DNA of 59,955 nucleotides from a virus, in the IMG/VR virus record IMGVR_UViG_3300047409_000695, positions 1-59,955 of that record; one strand, given 5' to 3'. The notes beneath the pieces were generated by a model. The model was not told where the DNA came from. It did no database searches and saw nothing but the letters and a program-made list of their open reading frames with translations. Positions within the stretch are counted from its first letter, which is position 1. Each line of letters begins with the position of its first letter. Positions 1-9,408 of the stretch are shown here, one piece after another. The position numbers and the translations under genes are program-made.

Positions 1-127
1 GACGGCCGTAACGTTCGCCAGCGACAGCGACGGGTCCGTGCCGACCCGCTGCAGGTCTCGAATCTTGCACCGGAGCTCGAGCCACTGCAGGTTGCCGAGT
101 GCCAGCATCTTCGAGCCGGCTTGCGCG
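1..127. repeat. 127-bp terminal direct repeat (left copy)
   Basis: These bases are identical to 59829-59955. An exact overlap of 127 bp at the two contig ends is what a de Bruijn assembler using k=127 leaves on a circular graph, so this more likely marks closure than a physical terminal repeat. The circular unit is 59828 bp. The repeat lies inside a gene that reads through the join in frame, which supports closure. Confidence 0.95.
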
Positions 128-1698
128 GCCGTCCCTGGCCCGAGCCCGCCGGCCGTTGCCGCCCCGGTCACGCCGTTGACGTCGACGACCAGGTCTTGAT
201 TGATCTGCGCGTTGCCGACGGCGAGAAACCGCGTGTCCTGTAACGATTCGATGACGGCCGCGTTCTGCGACTGGATCGCCGCCTGAATGTCGTTCGCCCG
301 CCATTCGAAGAAGTAGTAGTTATTCAGGAAGTCGGCATCGGATGGCGCCGAGCCGCCGGTCGGGTTCAGCGACAGATAGATCCGGAGCGTTTGAATCTGT
401 GAGACCAGCGACACTCGGCACGACAGGTTGAGGTCGTCGTCCGGCAACGTCGCCCGGTTGTAGATCCTCGAGAGGTCACGCGCCGCCCAGCCGGCCCCCG
501 TCCGAATCCCGCCGACGATATCCGTGCCGCCTGGCAGGATGTGCTCGAGCGCGGAATCCTGAAAGGTCTCGCCAGCGACGTGCGCGACCGTCAGGAATGC
601 CCGGACGGCCGGAATGCCCTGAATCGACTCCCCGGTGAAGTGCTGGATCGTTGTAAAGCAACGGAAGGACTGAATCCCATCCGGGCCGAGCGCAACCGAT
701 TCGATGCGAACGATCTCGCCGCCGTTCAGGGCGACCAGGCAGTTCACCGGAAAGTCGACCTGCCGCGTCCGAGCGTTGGCCGCGTTCAACGGGTCAGGCT
801 CCGGCGGCACGTCCCCGGGCGTCGGAATGAACCGAGCGGCGTAGTCCTGCTGAGAAGGGGCCTCGATCTGCCCGGTCCCCAGCGACGCGAGCGGCTGGAT
901 CGTGCAGTACCCCGTGACGCCGGCGTCGTAGATGATGGCCGCGATGACGGTCGTCGCGACCGCCAGGTTGACGTCAGTAATGAACACCGTTTCGGACGCG
1001 TCGAGGCCGACCATCATGCCCGCGTTGATCCCGTTGATCGACGTCGGGATGATCGACGCGTACGACGGCGCCGTGAACACCGTGCCGTGGTTGTTGTCGT
1101 AGAGCAACTGAAAGATCGTCGTGTTTGTGCGCGGGACCGTGGCGATCGGCCCCGTCGCCGCTCCGACCAGGTTCCACGGGATGAACGCCCCGCTGAAGAT
1201 GTCGATGACGTTGATCCCGATCTGCTGCAGAACCGCGGTCGGCTCGTTGACCGGCGGCGCGATGCCCACCTTGAAGACGTGCCCGTTCGCGTCGGCCTTG
1301 CGCGCCTTCGCCGTGTCGAAGACATAGAGCCACGGTTGCGCGGCCTGCGGGGGCGACGACGCGACCATCGACAACGGGTCGCCCGAGTAGCCGGCGTCGA
1401 TGTTCGTGAAGACCCCGCTGCCGACGACGCTCGAGAACAGGTTATTGCCGGCACCGACAAAGTACAGATGCGGGTTCGTGGCGAAGGACGTCGGATCGTC
1501 GAAGCGCTGAATCGCGTTGATTTGGGCGCCGAGGTTGCCGACCAGGGTCAGGCCAGGCCGAGCCGTGATCTGGTCGATCTCGTACGACCGGACGTTCTCG
1601 GCGAACCCGTACTTCCCTGGCGGCATGTCATCGATCGCCGTCGTCAGCTTCACGCCGGCCCAGAACATCCGACGCTGTTCTCGAGTAAAAGCACTCAT
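1..1698 (-). CDS. tail nozzle / tail tubular protein B-like protein, N-terminal part (continues at the other end)
   Basis: The gene starts with ATG at 1698, in an ATGA overlap with the stop of the 599-aa gene upstream. It stays open to base 1 and continues in frame through 59828 down to a stop at 57861. The full product is 1221 aa. The N-terminus (MSAFTREQRRMF...) leads into a stretch with 'MPPGKYGFAEN' and 'ARPGL', like the beta-rich start of T7 gp12 or P22 gp10-type nozzle proteins. No signal peptide or membrane segment is seen. Size, position between head-completion genes and fibres, and beta-strand-rich composition support a tail tube or nozzle role. The exact homology is inference. Confidence 0.72.
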   Translation of the reverse strand, partial: MSAFTREQRRMFWAGVKLTTAIDDMPPGKYGFAENVRSYEIDQITARPGLTLVGNLGAQINAIQRFDDPTSFATNPHLYFVGAGNNLFSSVVGSGVFTNIDAGYSGDPLSMVASSPPQAAQPWLYVFDTAKARKADANGHVFKVGIAPPVNEPTAVLQQIGINVIDIFSGAFIPWNLVGAATGPIATVPRTNTTIFQLLYDNNHGTVFTAPSYASIIPTSINGINAGMMVGLDASETVFITDVNLAVATTVIAAIIYDAGVTGYCTIQPLASLGTGQIEAPSQQDYAARFIPTPGDVPPEPDPLNAANARTRQVDFPVNCLVALNGGEIVRIESVALGPDGIQSFRCFTTIQHFTGESIQGIPAVRAFLTVAHVAGETFQDSALEHILPGGTDIVGGIRTGAGWAARDLSRIYNRATLPDDDLNLSCRVSLVSQIQTLRIYLSLNPTGGSAPSDADFLNNYYFFEWRANDIQAAIQSQNAAVIESLQDTRFLAVGNAQINQDLVVDVNGVTGAATAGGLGPGTAAQAGSKMLALGNLQWLELRCKIRDLQRVGTDPSLSLANVTAV

Positions 1699-3494
1699 GG
1701 CGTCTCGGTCGCTTCTGGCGTATCAAGGTACGAGTTGACACGCATCTCCTGGACGGTCTGCTGCAGCATCGGGCCGCGGTTCGGCACGTCAGCCTGATCC
1801 AGCTTCATCGTCACGCCGCACGCCCCGAAGAACCGTTGTAGTAACTGGACGGCCTCATTCAACTGGCCGGCGCCTTCCTTCACCATCGCGAGGTACTCGG
1901 CGTAGTCGTACAGGGAGTCCAGCACGGAATCGTCAATCCCGAGGTTGATGCAATCCGTCGGGTTCACCGGGACCGGCATGTTCGCCACGACGTCGACCGT
2001 CACCACATAGCCGGCGCCGCCGTTCGTATCAGGCGGGGGCGCACACCCGACGATGTTCTGAGCGGTCGTCAGGAGCCTCGCCGGCGCACCGAGGGTCGTC
2101 TGCCAGGTGCGTTGGTACATGTCGACGTCGGTCACGCTGTTGACCTGCGTCACGGCCCCAGCAATGAAGCCGTCGAGCAGGACCGAGGCCTGCGTCGCGA
2201 GCTCGATCCCCTGCGTCCACCGGTCCTGGCAGTGCTTGGCGCGCGCCGGGTCGTTGGCGACCCCTTCCATCCCGAATAGGTCGGCGAGCGCTCCAAACTT
2301 GACCACCCAGGTCCAGTCGTCAGGCACGCCGAGCAGGGTCGCCGATACGGCCGGGTTGAACGTCGGCGACAGCACGACGGCCAGGAGCTCGAGCGTCCCC
2401 GCGACACTCGGGGGCGGCGCCAACTGCACCGACAACGGCGGGTTGACGCTGACCGAGTAGACCGTCGGCCAGCTATCCGTCGGCGGCGCGGCCGTTTGCC
2501 ACGCGCGGTTGTACTTCTGCAGGGACCACGAATCGTCGCGGACCAGAGGAATGACCGTGCCGTTCGCCATGATCCACGCGGCACGCCGGATCGAGATGAC
2601 ATTCGACGGGATCACGACGCGGCCGTTCGCGTCAGGCGTCAGGCCAGTGACAGCGCGCGTCACGACGGCGCCGGTCTCTCGGATGAACTGATCGGTCCGA
2701 CGCTGAATAGCCCCGACGACCTCGTTGAAGTTGAACATCGACGTGCCCGACCACCCGCTCGAGTTCGGCGGCTCCATGACCGAGTACTGGATATCGAGCA
2801 CGAGATCCCGGTCCGTGACGTTGTACGCCCGCAGGGCCGGAATGACCGTCGGCATGTCGTAGAACGCCGCGGCCGGCGCGGTCGTGAACGTGGCGCGGTT
2901 CCGGTACGTCTGCGTCAGGGCGTTGTACGTGCGGAGCGCCTCGACGAGATACCGCTGGATCTCGGCCGAGGTCCAATGCACCAGGTTCAGGTCACTGAGC
3001 CTCGAGGCCACGTCCAGAATCGCCTGCGAGAGCGGATAGCAGACCGACTGCCCGGGCACACCGCACTCACCGGTCGGCGGCGCCCAGCCGTCGCACACCG
3101 GGCTGTTGCCGAACTGCAAGTCGTAGTCGAGCAGAAATTCGGCGAGGACTTGATCGGCTTGCGCCGGAATACTGGCGCCGTTGACGAGAAAGACTCTCCC
3201 GGTCCACGTCGTCCCCGGTCCGATGATGACGTTGTTCAGGGACGTGATGAACGGCGCGTTACAAACGACCCGGTTCCGAGAGACTAACTGTAGGGCTGGA
3301 TTGATCGGGGGACACCCGTAGGTGTTCCCAAAGGCCGTGACGGTGGTGTTGTCGTCGAACAGACCGTTGCCGAAGAAGTCGTTCGAATCGAACTGAAAAA
3401 ATGCCGTCGAGAGGCCCGCGTTGCCGATGATGAAGTTACTGAACGTGAACGGCGGCGTCAGTGGACCGACAAGGGGCGGTGTGCCGCACGACAT
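1695..3494 (-). CDS. putative tail/connector structural protein (599 aa)
   Basis: The protein has a Gly/Asn/Phe-rich N-terminal ~170 residues and a Cys-containing segment around residue 140-150. A helical block follows (about residues 155-260, with 'SRLSDLNLVHWTSAEIQRY'), then a beta-rich C-terminal half. It lies between a LamG-like protein and the large tail protein and overlaps the latter by an ATGA. No catalytic motif is visible. Position and composition suggest a virion component such as a tail accessory or adaptor protein. No specific family is recognised. Confidence 0.6.
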   Translation of the reverse strand: MSCGTPPLVGPLTPPFTFSNFIIGNAGLSTAFFQFDSNDFFGNGLFDDNTTVTAFGNTYGCPPINPALQLVSRNRVVCNAPFITSLNNVIIGPGTTWTGRVFLVNGASIPAQADQVLAEFLLDYDLQFGNSPVCDGWAPPTGECGVPGQSVCYPLSQAILDVASRLSDLNLVHWTSAEIQRYLVEALRTYNALTQTYRNRATFTTAPAAAFYDMPTVIPALRAYNVTDRDLVLDIQYSVMEPPNSSGWSGTSMFNFNEVVGAIQRRTDQFIRETGAVVTRAVTGLTPDANGRVVIPSNVISIRRAAWIMANGTVIPLVRDDSWSLQKYNRAWQTAAPPTDSWPTVYSVSVNPPLSVQLAPPPSVAGTLELLAVVLSPTFNPAVSATLLGVPDDWTWVVKFGALADLFGMEGVANDPARAKHCQDRWTQGIELATQASVLLDGFIAGAVTQVNSVTDVDMYQRTWQTTLGAPARLLTTAQNIVGCAPPPDTNGGAGYVVTVDVVANMPVPVNPTDCINLGIDDSVLDSLYDYAEYLAMVKEGAGQLNEAVQLLQRFFGACGVTMKLDQADVPNRGPMLQQTVQEMRVNSYLDTPEATETP

Positions 3495-3496
3495 CG

Positions 3497-4690
3497 CTAC
3501 ACCTTCACCACGCCGAACTCGACGTTGCCGGCGGTCGTCGGGTCAGGCAGTAAGGACACATTCGCGAAGTTCCACGGCGCGTTGCCGTTCGTCGGATCCC
3601 CGTTCAAGGCCTCGAGGTAGTAGAGCGTCGAGCCGTTCGTGGCGGGCACGTTCGCGCTTTGACTGAGCGTGTCGCCGGCAAAGGTGCCCGTCACAATCTT
3701 TCGGACCAACCGCCCGAGGTTCACGCCGGCCGCGTTCGCCTGCACGCGCGCCGCCCATTGCACGCCGTAGAGCGGCCAAGGCGTCCCGTTCGAGAAGTAT
3801 CCCCAGGCCGTCCCATCCGGCTGGACCGTGCCGGCTCGAGGATGCCGGAAGACGTACGAATCTCTCATGCCGGCCGTCGGTCCCAGGTTGAACGCGGACC
3901 CGCTCGAGTCGTTCGCTTGCCTCGAATTGATCTGCGTGTAGTTTGTCGGCTGCCCGAGCGCCGTCGACCACTTCGTATTCCCGACGGTCAGGTTCGGGCC
4001 GTCGGCCGTCGCCAACATCGCCTGAATACTCATGTTGCCGAGGAAGTCGGCCAGGTGCGTGACGGTGCCATCCCGACGGGCGATCCCGCCGACCGGTAGC
4101 GTCGCGTTGCCGTCGAGCACGTATACGTCCGAGATATTGAACGTGCCGGCCTCGACACCCGACGCCCCGAACTGAAAACCCGTATACGTGTTGGCGACCG
4201 CAGGAAAGAGCGTCTGGGCGACCACCGACGTGTTGACGCGGACGATGACGGACCCGGCACCACTCCCGGCATTCGCGTTCCATTGAAATTCGACGTACGC
4301 CCCGACGGCCGCGCGCACCGTCGACGCCGGCGAGATCGCGATAGCCCCGACGACGCCGGACCGCAAGACCTGCAGTTGCCCGGTCGGCGTGACCTGTAGC
4401 GTCAGCGTGAGTCCGGCCGACAGCGTGAGCTTGAAGATCGTGAACGCGTTCGGCCCTGGAATCGTGAGCGGTCGTAGGGCGAAGCCGATCGTGAAGAGGT
4501 TCCCGCCGGCACCGAAGGCCGACGGCGTGACGGTTCTGGTGACGTTGGCGGTCAGGGCACCGTTGAAGAAGAGCGCGGCGCCCCCGAGTCGACCGGCCGC
4601 GGCCACGACGGTGACGTTATTCGCCGTGCTGTACTTCGTGGCGATTTGGGCCGTCGTGTAGTGGTTGGTCGAGTCGAGGAAAAGGATCAT
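3497..4690 (-). CDS. LamG/concanavalin-like structural protein (397 aa)
   Basis: The first ~210 residues are a run of short beta-strands with the pattern of a laminin-G/concanavalin jelly-roll: 'SAFGAGGNLFTIGFAL', then 'TLTLQVTPTGQL', 'AYVEFQWNANAG' and 'NISDVYVLDG'. Such domains are common in phage tail and decoration proteins, where they bind glycans. The C-terminal ~180 residues are less clear ('NDSSGSAFNLGPTAGMRDS'). The gene is 2 nt from the 599-aa gene and clearly in the same operon. A role in surface or carbohydrate contact is inference. Confidence 0.65.
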   Translation of the reverse strand: MILFLDSTNHYTTAQIATKYSTANNVTVVAAAGRLGGAALFFNGALTANVTRTVTPSAFGAGGNLFTIGFALRPLTIPGPNAFTIFKLTLSAGLTLTLQVTPTGQLQVLRSGVVGAIAISPASTVRAAVGAYVEFQWNANAGSGAGSVIVRVNTSVVAQTLFPAVANTYTGFQFGASGVEAGTFNISDVYVLDGNATLPVGGIARRDGTVTHLADFLGNMSIQAMLATADGPNLTVGNTKWSTALGQPTNYTQINSRQANDSSGSAFNLGPTAGMRDSYVFRHPRAGTVQPDGTAWGYFSNGTPWPLYGVQWAARVQANAAGVNLGRLVRKIVTGTFAGDTLSQSANVPATNGSTLYYLEALNGDPTNGNAPWNFANVSLLPDPTTAGNVEFGVVKV

Positions 4691-4704
4691 GCCTGATCAG
4701 CCGT

Positions 4705-4920
4705 CTACGGCTTCGCAGGCGGCGTCATCGCTTTCTGTTGCTGTTGTTGCTGGGCCTGCTGGACCTGCAGGATGTACTCGTACGCCATCTGCCCATGAAG
4801 CGACCGGACATAGACAATCCACCCGCCGGCGACAAGAGCGCCGACTAGCACAAGCGCCAGCGTGAAGCCGGCGCCCTTCAGCATCCACTTCGTCTGTTCT
4901 GACAGGGTCGGGAGCTTCAT
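4705..4920 (-). CDS. small single-pass membrane protein, Gln-rich tail (71 aa)
   Basis: A short N-terminal region is followed by one strong transmembrane helix at about residues 17-37 (GFTLALVLVGALVAGGWIVY). The C-terminus contains a run of glutamines (residues 55-62). It sits inside the virion operon next to a small soluble protein. Topology is compatible with a holin- or spannin-like membrane peptide or a membrane-anchored assembly factor, but nothing specific supports one of these. Confidence 0.55.
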   Translation of the reverse strand: MKLPTLSEQTKWMLKGAGFTLALVLVGALVAGGWIVYVRSLHGQMAYEYILQVQQAQQQQQQKAMTPPAKP

Positions 4921-5175
4921 CTACGTGTCGGACTTGCCGTACCCGCGTTGTGTCGTCCCTGGCCGCGGCGATCGTGACTCCATGCCGGCCGTCTGCGTCG
5001 GCGTCGGCATCCGGCCAGGCTTCAGCGTGTCGTCCATGATCTTCAACGGCACGACGCCCCTCGAGGCCGGCTGCGTGAACGGCGCGTTCGGGTAGTGGTC
5101 GCACGCCGACGATCCGCCGCTCTTCGACAACGTCTTCGAATCCATCTGCGTGTTGACCGTTTTTCCTCGAGCCAT
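4921..5175 (-). CDS. small Pro/Thr/Gly-rich protein (84 aa), unknown
   Basis: This is a hydrophilic protein of low predicted order, with several PT and RPG segments and no membrane segment. It directly abuts the 71-aa membrane protein gene (no gap) and follows the candidate head-tail adaptor gene. It may be a minor virion or chaperone-type component. No family is recognised. Confidence 0.5.
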   Translation of the reverse strand: MARGKTVNTQMDSKTLSKSGGSSACDHYPNAPFTQPASRGVVPLKIMDDTLKPGRMPTPTQTAGMESRSPRPGTTQRGYGKSDT

Positions 5176-5184
5176 CGTGCACTC

Positions 5185-6207
5185 CTACAGGTTGACCAAG
5201 TGACTCTGAATGAAGTTCGCGTCGACCGGGTACGGGAACGTCGGCGGCTGTCGCAAGCCATGCCCGCGGTTCCAGACCGATTGTGTGGCCTGATTATCGT
5301 CCTGCCGGATAGCGTCCTGCAAGAGCCCGACGTACCGCCCGCGAACCCCGTGAATCTGTTCCATCGCCTGATTGATGGCGGACGACCAGTTCACTTTCGC
5401 GAGCGCGGGAAAGTGCCCGACGTTGATGCGTGCCCACGGGTACGCGTAGTACGCCAGCGTCCACTGCACGATCAACTGGTCCGGGATGAGCAACGGTTGC
5501 GTGTCTGTCGGCGCTGAAAAGTCGAGACCCTGGCGCCGGTACCGGACGTAGAACGACTGCCCGTCGGTCGGACCCGGCCAGGCTTCATAGATCGGAATCG
5601 GCGGACTATCGAGCGACCCCTTGTAGAACCCCCAGTTGTACGCCTGGCCCAAACTCTGACGCTGCGGGTCGACCTTGTCGAAGTCGACGCTGGTGTAGTC
5701 CTGATTCATCTTCCAGCCGTTGACCATGTCGACGATCGAGATCCACCGTAGGAAGTCCGGAATCGGCGCCTGAATGTACGGGCGGTAGCACTGGTACTGC
5801 GAGGCCGCGGCCGTCGCTTCCACGATCGCCCGGTCCAGCGTGATGACGATGGCAGCCGGATTCGTGGTCGTGTCGACGCTGACGATGTTGTAGATCTCGG
5901 ACGTCGTCCCTGGCCCGCCGACCCGAATCGACAGCGCCTGAAACGGCGTCTCGATCAGCGTCCCGACGGCGATCAGCGCCGCCGAGGCCGTCGCGTCCGC
6001 CGTGACGACGTTGCTGTACTGCGTGATGTTGAGAGTGCCGGCCGTGATCAGGGCCGGACAGACGATCGAATCGTCGACGACCAGAAACGACCAGAGTCGT
6101 TTGTCTCGGATGGCTCGCCAGGCGCGTTTGACCCAGGTCTCGACGAGAATGGGCGACGCGCCTGGCAGGTTGCCGCTGACTTCTGCCGCGAGGTCTGCGA
6201 AAGCCAC
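5185..6207 (-). CDS. putative head-tail adaptor / connector protein (340 aa)
   Basis: The start is GTG at 6207, preceded on its strand by an AGGAGG ribosome site 11 nt upstream. The first 45 residues form a helical segment with a W-x3-AWRxIRDKRLWSFL pattern. A beta-rich middle and a C-terminal helical region follow. Phage adaptor and gatekeeper proteins of the T7 gp11 class commonly start with a helix recognising the portal. Location after the capsid genes and before the large tail proteins fits. The assignment is by context and pattern, not an exact motif. Confidence 0.55.
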   Translation of the reverse strand: MAFADLAAEVSGNLPGASPILVETWVKRAWRAIRDKRLWSFLVVDDSIVCPALITAGTLNITQYSNVVTADATASAALIAVGTLIETPFQALSIRVGGPGTTSEIYNIVSVDTTTNPAAIVITLDRAIVEATAAASQYQCYRPYIQAPIPDFLRWISIVDMVNGWKMNQDYTSVDFDKVDPQRQSLGQAYNWGFYKGSLDSPPIPIYEAWPGPTDGQSFYVRYRRQGLDFSAPTDTQPLLIPDQLIVQWTLAYYAYPWARINVGHFPALAKVNWSSAINQAMEQIHGVRGRYVGLLQDAIRQDDNQATQSVWNRGHGLRQPPTFPYPVDANFIQSHLVNL

Positions 6208-6249
6208 GAGTCCGTGATCCTCCTATCCGGAGAACCGCTCCGGACCCGC

Positions 6250-6660
6250 CTACTTGGAAACGCCGAAGCCCTGCAGCCGCACGGTTTCGGTCGAGAGGTT
6301 CGTCGCCGCGATGGCTTCCGTATTGACGACCTGGGCCTGACCGCCGAACGCCCCGGTGAACGTGGCGATCCAGCGCAGTCTGTAGGTTGTCGCCGGAATC
6401 CCCGACAGTGAACTCGAGTTCTGACCGGTGACAGACGACGTGACCGGAATCGCCTCGACGCGGAACCGACCGCTATCGGTCACACCGTCCGACAGCAGGT
6501 CGAAGTTTTTCATCCCCGCTTCGGCAGCCGTCACCACGTCGCCGCCGACAACAGGCGGCGTGCCGTTCGTGACCTGCGTGTAACTGGCCGGGCCGGAGTG
6601 CGGGAAGATCGAAACGGGCTTCGAGCCCCACGCGTCGGGATAGCCGTTGAACGGTCGCAT
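6250..6660 (-). CDS. small structural protein (136 aa)
   Basis: This is a beta-rich soluble protein starting MRPFNGYPDAWGS, with many Ser/Thr/Val strands and no signal peptide. It lies between the adaptor candidate and the 262-aa exported-type protein in the head-completion cluster. A head decoration, stopper or tail-completion role is plausible from position only. Confidence 0.5.
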   Translation of the reverse strand: MRPFNGYPDAWGSKPVSIFPHSGPASYTQVTNGTPPVVGGDVVTAAEAGMKNFDLLSDGVTDSGRFRVEAIPVTSSVTGQNSSSLSGIPATTYRLRWIATFTGAFGGQAQVVNTEAIAATNLSTETVRLQGFGVSK

Positions 6661-6669
6661 CGGTGACTC

Positions 6670-7458
6670 CTACTGGCTCTGATACCGAACCAGAACGCCT
6701 GGCGTGTTCGTGATGGTCGCCGATGTCGTCGTATTCAGCAAGGCCACGGTCAGCAGCAACTGCTTCAGGTCGGTGGCAAACGGCAGCGTGCCGGTCGCCG
6801 GCGTGAACCGCTGGCTGACGAACGCGCCGGCGGTCGTCGTCGTGATGTTCGCAGACCCGCACACCGGCAAGTTTGTTGCCGTGCCTGAATCCGCCCTGAC
6901 AGGTGTGACAGTCGACGGTGTTTCGCCGGCTACCGGCGTCGGATACGTGATCGTCGAGAAGACGATGGCGCCGTTCCACGTTCCGGACGCGGGCACACAC
7001 GCCTGCGTGCCAAGGTTCGTGGTCTGAATGCCATACATGAAGTCGGCGCTCAGTACCTGTAACCCCGTGCCGGACGTCACGATGACGGACGGCGGCGTGA
7101 TGTTACAGACGAAGGTGTGCGTGTTCGGACCGCCCGCTGCGGTCGTCGACACCTGGCTGACGGCGGTCAAGGATGCACCGGCGGTCGTCAGACCGTTCGT
7201 GCCGCCCAGTGTGCCGGCCGTGCTGCCCTGGCACGCGCCAGGCGGTACCCAGTAGTTGTACGGGTTCGCGTTGCTCAGCCCCTGCGCGTGCAGGATGCCC
7301 ATGACCCGATCGAGCAGATGCACTCGAGGACTGAGGTCGACCGACTGGGCGACCGGAAACGGCGTCGGCTTTGGCGGCGCCGGAACGGGCCAGCAGACGA
7401 ACGCGACCGCCGCGAGCACTGCGGCCACCGACAGAACCTTCAACCTTGTGAAACGCAT
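6670..7458 (-). CDS. beta-rich virion protein with N-terminal hydrophobic signal-like segment (262 aa)
   Basis: Residues 1-25 form a basic start plus a hydrophobic stretch (VLSVAAVLAAVAFVCWP), resembling a Sec signal peptide or membrane anchor. Pro-rich sequence follows (PAPPKPTPFP), then a Gly/Thr-rich beta domain with four or more cysteines. Being between capsid and tail genes suggests a virion or assembly protein, yet the N-terminus suggests export or membrane tethering. The cleavage site is not obvious. No specific family is recognised. Confidence 0.55.
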   Translation of the reverse strand: MRFTRLKVLSVAAVLAAVAFVCWPVPAPPKPTPFPVAQSVDLSPRVHLLDRVMGILHAQGLSNANPYNYWVPPGACQGSTAGTLGGTNGLTTAGASLTAVSQVSTTAAGGPNTHTFVCNITPPSVIVTSGTGLQVLSADFMYGIQTTNLGTQACVPASGTWNGAIVFSTITYPTPVAGETPSTVTPVRADSGTATNLPVCGSANITTTTAGAFVSQRFTPATGTLPFATDLKQLLLTVALLNTTTSATITNTPGVLVRYQSQ

Positions 7459-7485
7459 GTCTACTTCTCCCTTTTCGGTCAGCGA

Positions 7486-8133
7486 CTAACCGCGCTCGTT
7501 CAGCCGTCGCAGGCTGACAAGTTTCAGACCGCCGTTCGTCGCCAACTGCTCGGTCGGTCCGAGGTAGCGGTTGGCGAAGAGCGAGTTATCCGACCACGTC
7601 GTCGGGTTCGCGTTCGCCACGGTGTCCGCGAAGCCGTTGTCCGCGCCGGCGCCTGCCGCCGCACAGAACGCCGCCTCGCCGATGCCCGTCGGCGCGTGCG
7701 TGAGAACGGCCCGGAACTTGACGAAGGTGGGCCCCCAGCACTGGATAAACGAGAAGTTGCCGACGCCCCAGGTCGACGACAGGACAATGCCGGCTGGGTA
7801 CTGCGCGCCTGGCACCGTGCCGCTCTCAAGGGTCGTCACGACGAACAGGCTGTCCGTCGAGCTCGCGAAGGCATCCCAGAACACGATCTGGCCAACCACG
7901 GGATTCGCCGTCGATCCGGCCGACAACTGGACGTACCGGAAGCCGCCCCCGAAGACGGTGCCGACCGCCGAGTTGAAAATCAGTTCGCTGTCGTCGAGCT
8001 CGAGGATCTTGCCCAACTGCCCGGGCGCCAACCCGACCTGCGGGCCGATGTTGCCACCGCCGCCGCCGGCAATCGAGTCGTTGACCTGGTTGATGTTGCC
8101 GGACGCGATCCGCTGAATCAGTTCCATCGACAT
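7486..8133 (-). CDS. putative capsid decoration / minor head protein (215 aa)
   Basis: The gene lies directly downstream of the major capsid gene. It has a Gly-rich N-terminal segment (SIAGGGGGNIG), then a beta-rich body with 'GQIVFWDAF' and 'PAGIVLSS' strands. This arrangement of small beta proteins is typical of head decoration proteins encoded next to the capsid gene. No sequence signature is diagnostic. Confidence 0.5.
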   Translation of the reverse strand: MSMELIQRIASGNINQVNDSIAGGGGGNIGPQVGLAPGQLGKILELDDSELIFNSAVGTVFGGGFRYVQLSAGSTANPVVGQIVFWDAFASSTDSLFVVTTLESGTVPGAQYPAGIVLSSTWGVGNFSFIQCWGPTFVKFRAVLTHAPTGIGEAAFCAAAGAGADNGFADTVANANPTTWSDNSLFANRYLGPTEQLATNGGLKLVSLRRLNERG

Positions 8134-8172
8134 GATGAGTGTCCTTTACGTCTTGAGCAACCGTTCTTCTGA

Positions 8173-9366
8173 CTACCCGCCGATGCCGAGGAATTGCTTT
8201 TGCGTGCGCGGCGAGAGGCACTCGACGTTCACCATCGCCTTGACCTGGCCGACGACGCGCGTGTTGTTCTGCGCGGGCACAAACCCGGAGAACCCGAATC
8301 CGAACTGCTCGGTATCGCTGACTCGGAAGAGCCAGTCGAAGGTGTTGTACATGTTCAGAACTTCGCCGATCGTGCAGACCGTGTTCGCAGGGAAGTTTGA
8401 GGCCGCGGCAGGCGCGAGACCCGTCGTGTTGACGGTGCCGGTCAGGTAGTTGCCGAGGACCGGGTCGTTCTTCCCGTACTTCGCGGACGGGAAGTAGTCG
8501 GACTTCAGGACCATCGCGTTGTTGAAACGGAAGCCCATGACGCCCCAGACCGGATCCCGTTCCTGCTGGAACCGCTGTTGGACCTGCATCTTCTCTTTCA
8601 CGTACGCGATGCCGGCCTTGTTGCTGACCATCAGGTTCGGCTCTTTCTTGCCGATCGACGCGTCCTGGTAGCCTTCCTCGAGCGTCGAGTACTGCACGAC
8701 GCCCGTGCCGCCCGTCGGCGTGCCGCACCACACCGGAACCGAGTTCAGCGCCGAACCGACAGCGCCGTTCCGGGTCTGCCCGCCGTAGCTGGCGTAGACG
8801 CTGCCATCCCAGCCAGGCGTCACACCGTCGTTGATGGCCTCGACCCAGCCGTTAATCGCGAGCGACCGCGTGCCGACGCCGGAGTTCGCGAAGCCGACCG
8901 CCGTGATGGCGTTCGCTGTGTCGATGCCGTTCTGCATGTCGGCGTCGAGAATCGAGACCACCGCGTTCGGTCCCTTGTTCTGCACCGACAGTTCCTCGAG
9001 GTACTCGGGGATGCTGACATACAGATACTTGGGCTGGAACTGCAGGGCCGCGAGGGTCGTGCGCTTCGTGATGTTGAAGCTGGCGCCCGGTGCGTAGAAT
9101 CCGCCGATCATCGGCGCGTAGCGGAACACCGCCTGCATGAACGACCCGCCCCCGAACGGCACGAGGCAGTGGTCTCGGAAATACGCGAGCTCTGGAACGG
9201 CGAGAAAGAAGTTGTCCTCGACGGTCTGCGGATAGATCTCGAAGAGCGTCGTGGCGTTCAATTCGTCGACGTTCGGATCCGCGTGGTAGACGCCGCCCGG
9301 CGTCTCGGCGAGCAGGTTCGCAATAACGTTGAACCCGACCAGTGACTTGATGCCTGTACGGAACAT
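8173..9366 (-). CDS. major capsid protein (HK97-fold expected)
   Basis: This 397-aa protein lies just downstream of a charged, coiled-coil scaffold-like gene and downstream of portal and terminase, the classic position of the capsid gene. The sequence has a helical N-terminus. A beta/aromatic region at about residues 60-140 includes 'PFGGGSFMQAVFRYAP' and 'QPKYLYVSIPEYLEEL', which fits an E-loop/P-domain pattern. The C-terminus contains 'VGQVKAMVNVECLSPRTQKQ', resembling the last A-domain strands. No N-terminal protease or cleavage site is obvious. The fold is inferred. Confidence 0.82.
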   Translation of the reverse strand: MFRTGIKSLVGFNVIANLLAETPGGVYHADPNVDELNATTLFEIYPQTVEDNFFLAVPELAYFRDHCLVPFGGGSFMQAVFRYAPMIGGFYAPGASFNITKRTTLAALQFQPKYLYVSIPEYLEELSVQNKGPNAVVSILDADMQNGIDTANAITAVGFANSGVGTRSLAINGWVEAINDGVTPGWDGSVYASYGGQTRNGAVGSALNSVPVWCGTPTGGTGVVQYSTLEEGYQDASIGKKEPNLMVSNKAGIAYVKEKMQVQQRFQQERDPVWGVMGFRFNNAMVLKSDYFPSAKYGKNDPVLGNYLTGTVNTTGLAPAAASNFPANTVCTIGEVLNMYNTFDWLFRVSDTEQFGFGFSGFVPAQNNTRVVGQVKAMVNVECLSPRTQKQFLGIGG

Positions 9367-9408
9367 AGTGAGTCCTCTTGGCTACTCGCCGTTTTCAGTC
9401 TGCGGCCA

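Noticed and set aside
1-127. True direct terminal repeats of the virion DNA
   Set aside because: The length is exactly that of a common maximum assembly k-mer. A circular assembly explains it more simply.
541-1797. Long plus-strand open frame across the N-terminal part of the tail gene
   Set aside because: The translation is Arg/Asp/Val-rich and lies exactly opposite a well-supported minus-strand gene. High GC leaves such antisense frames open.
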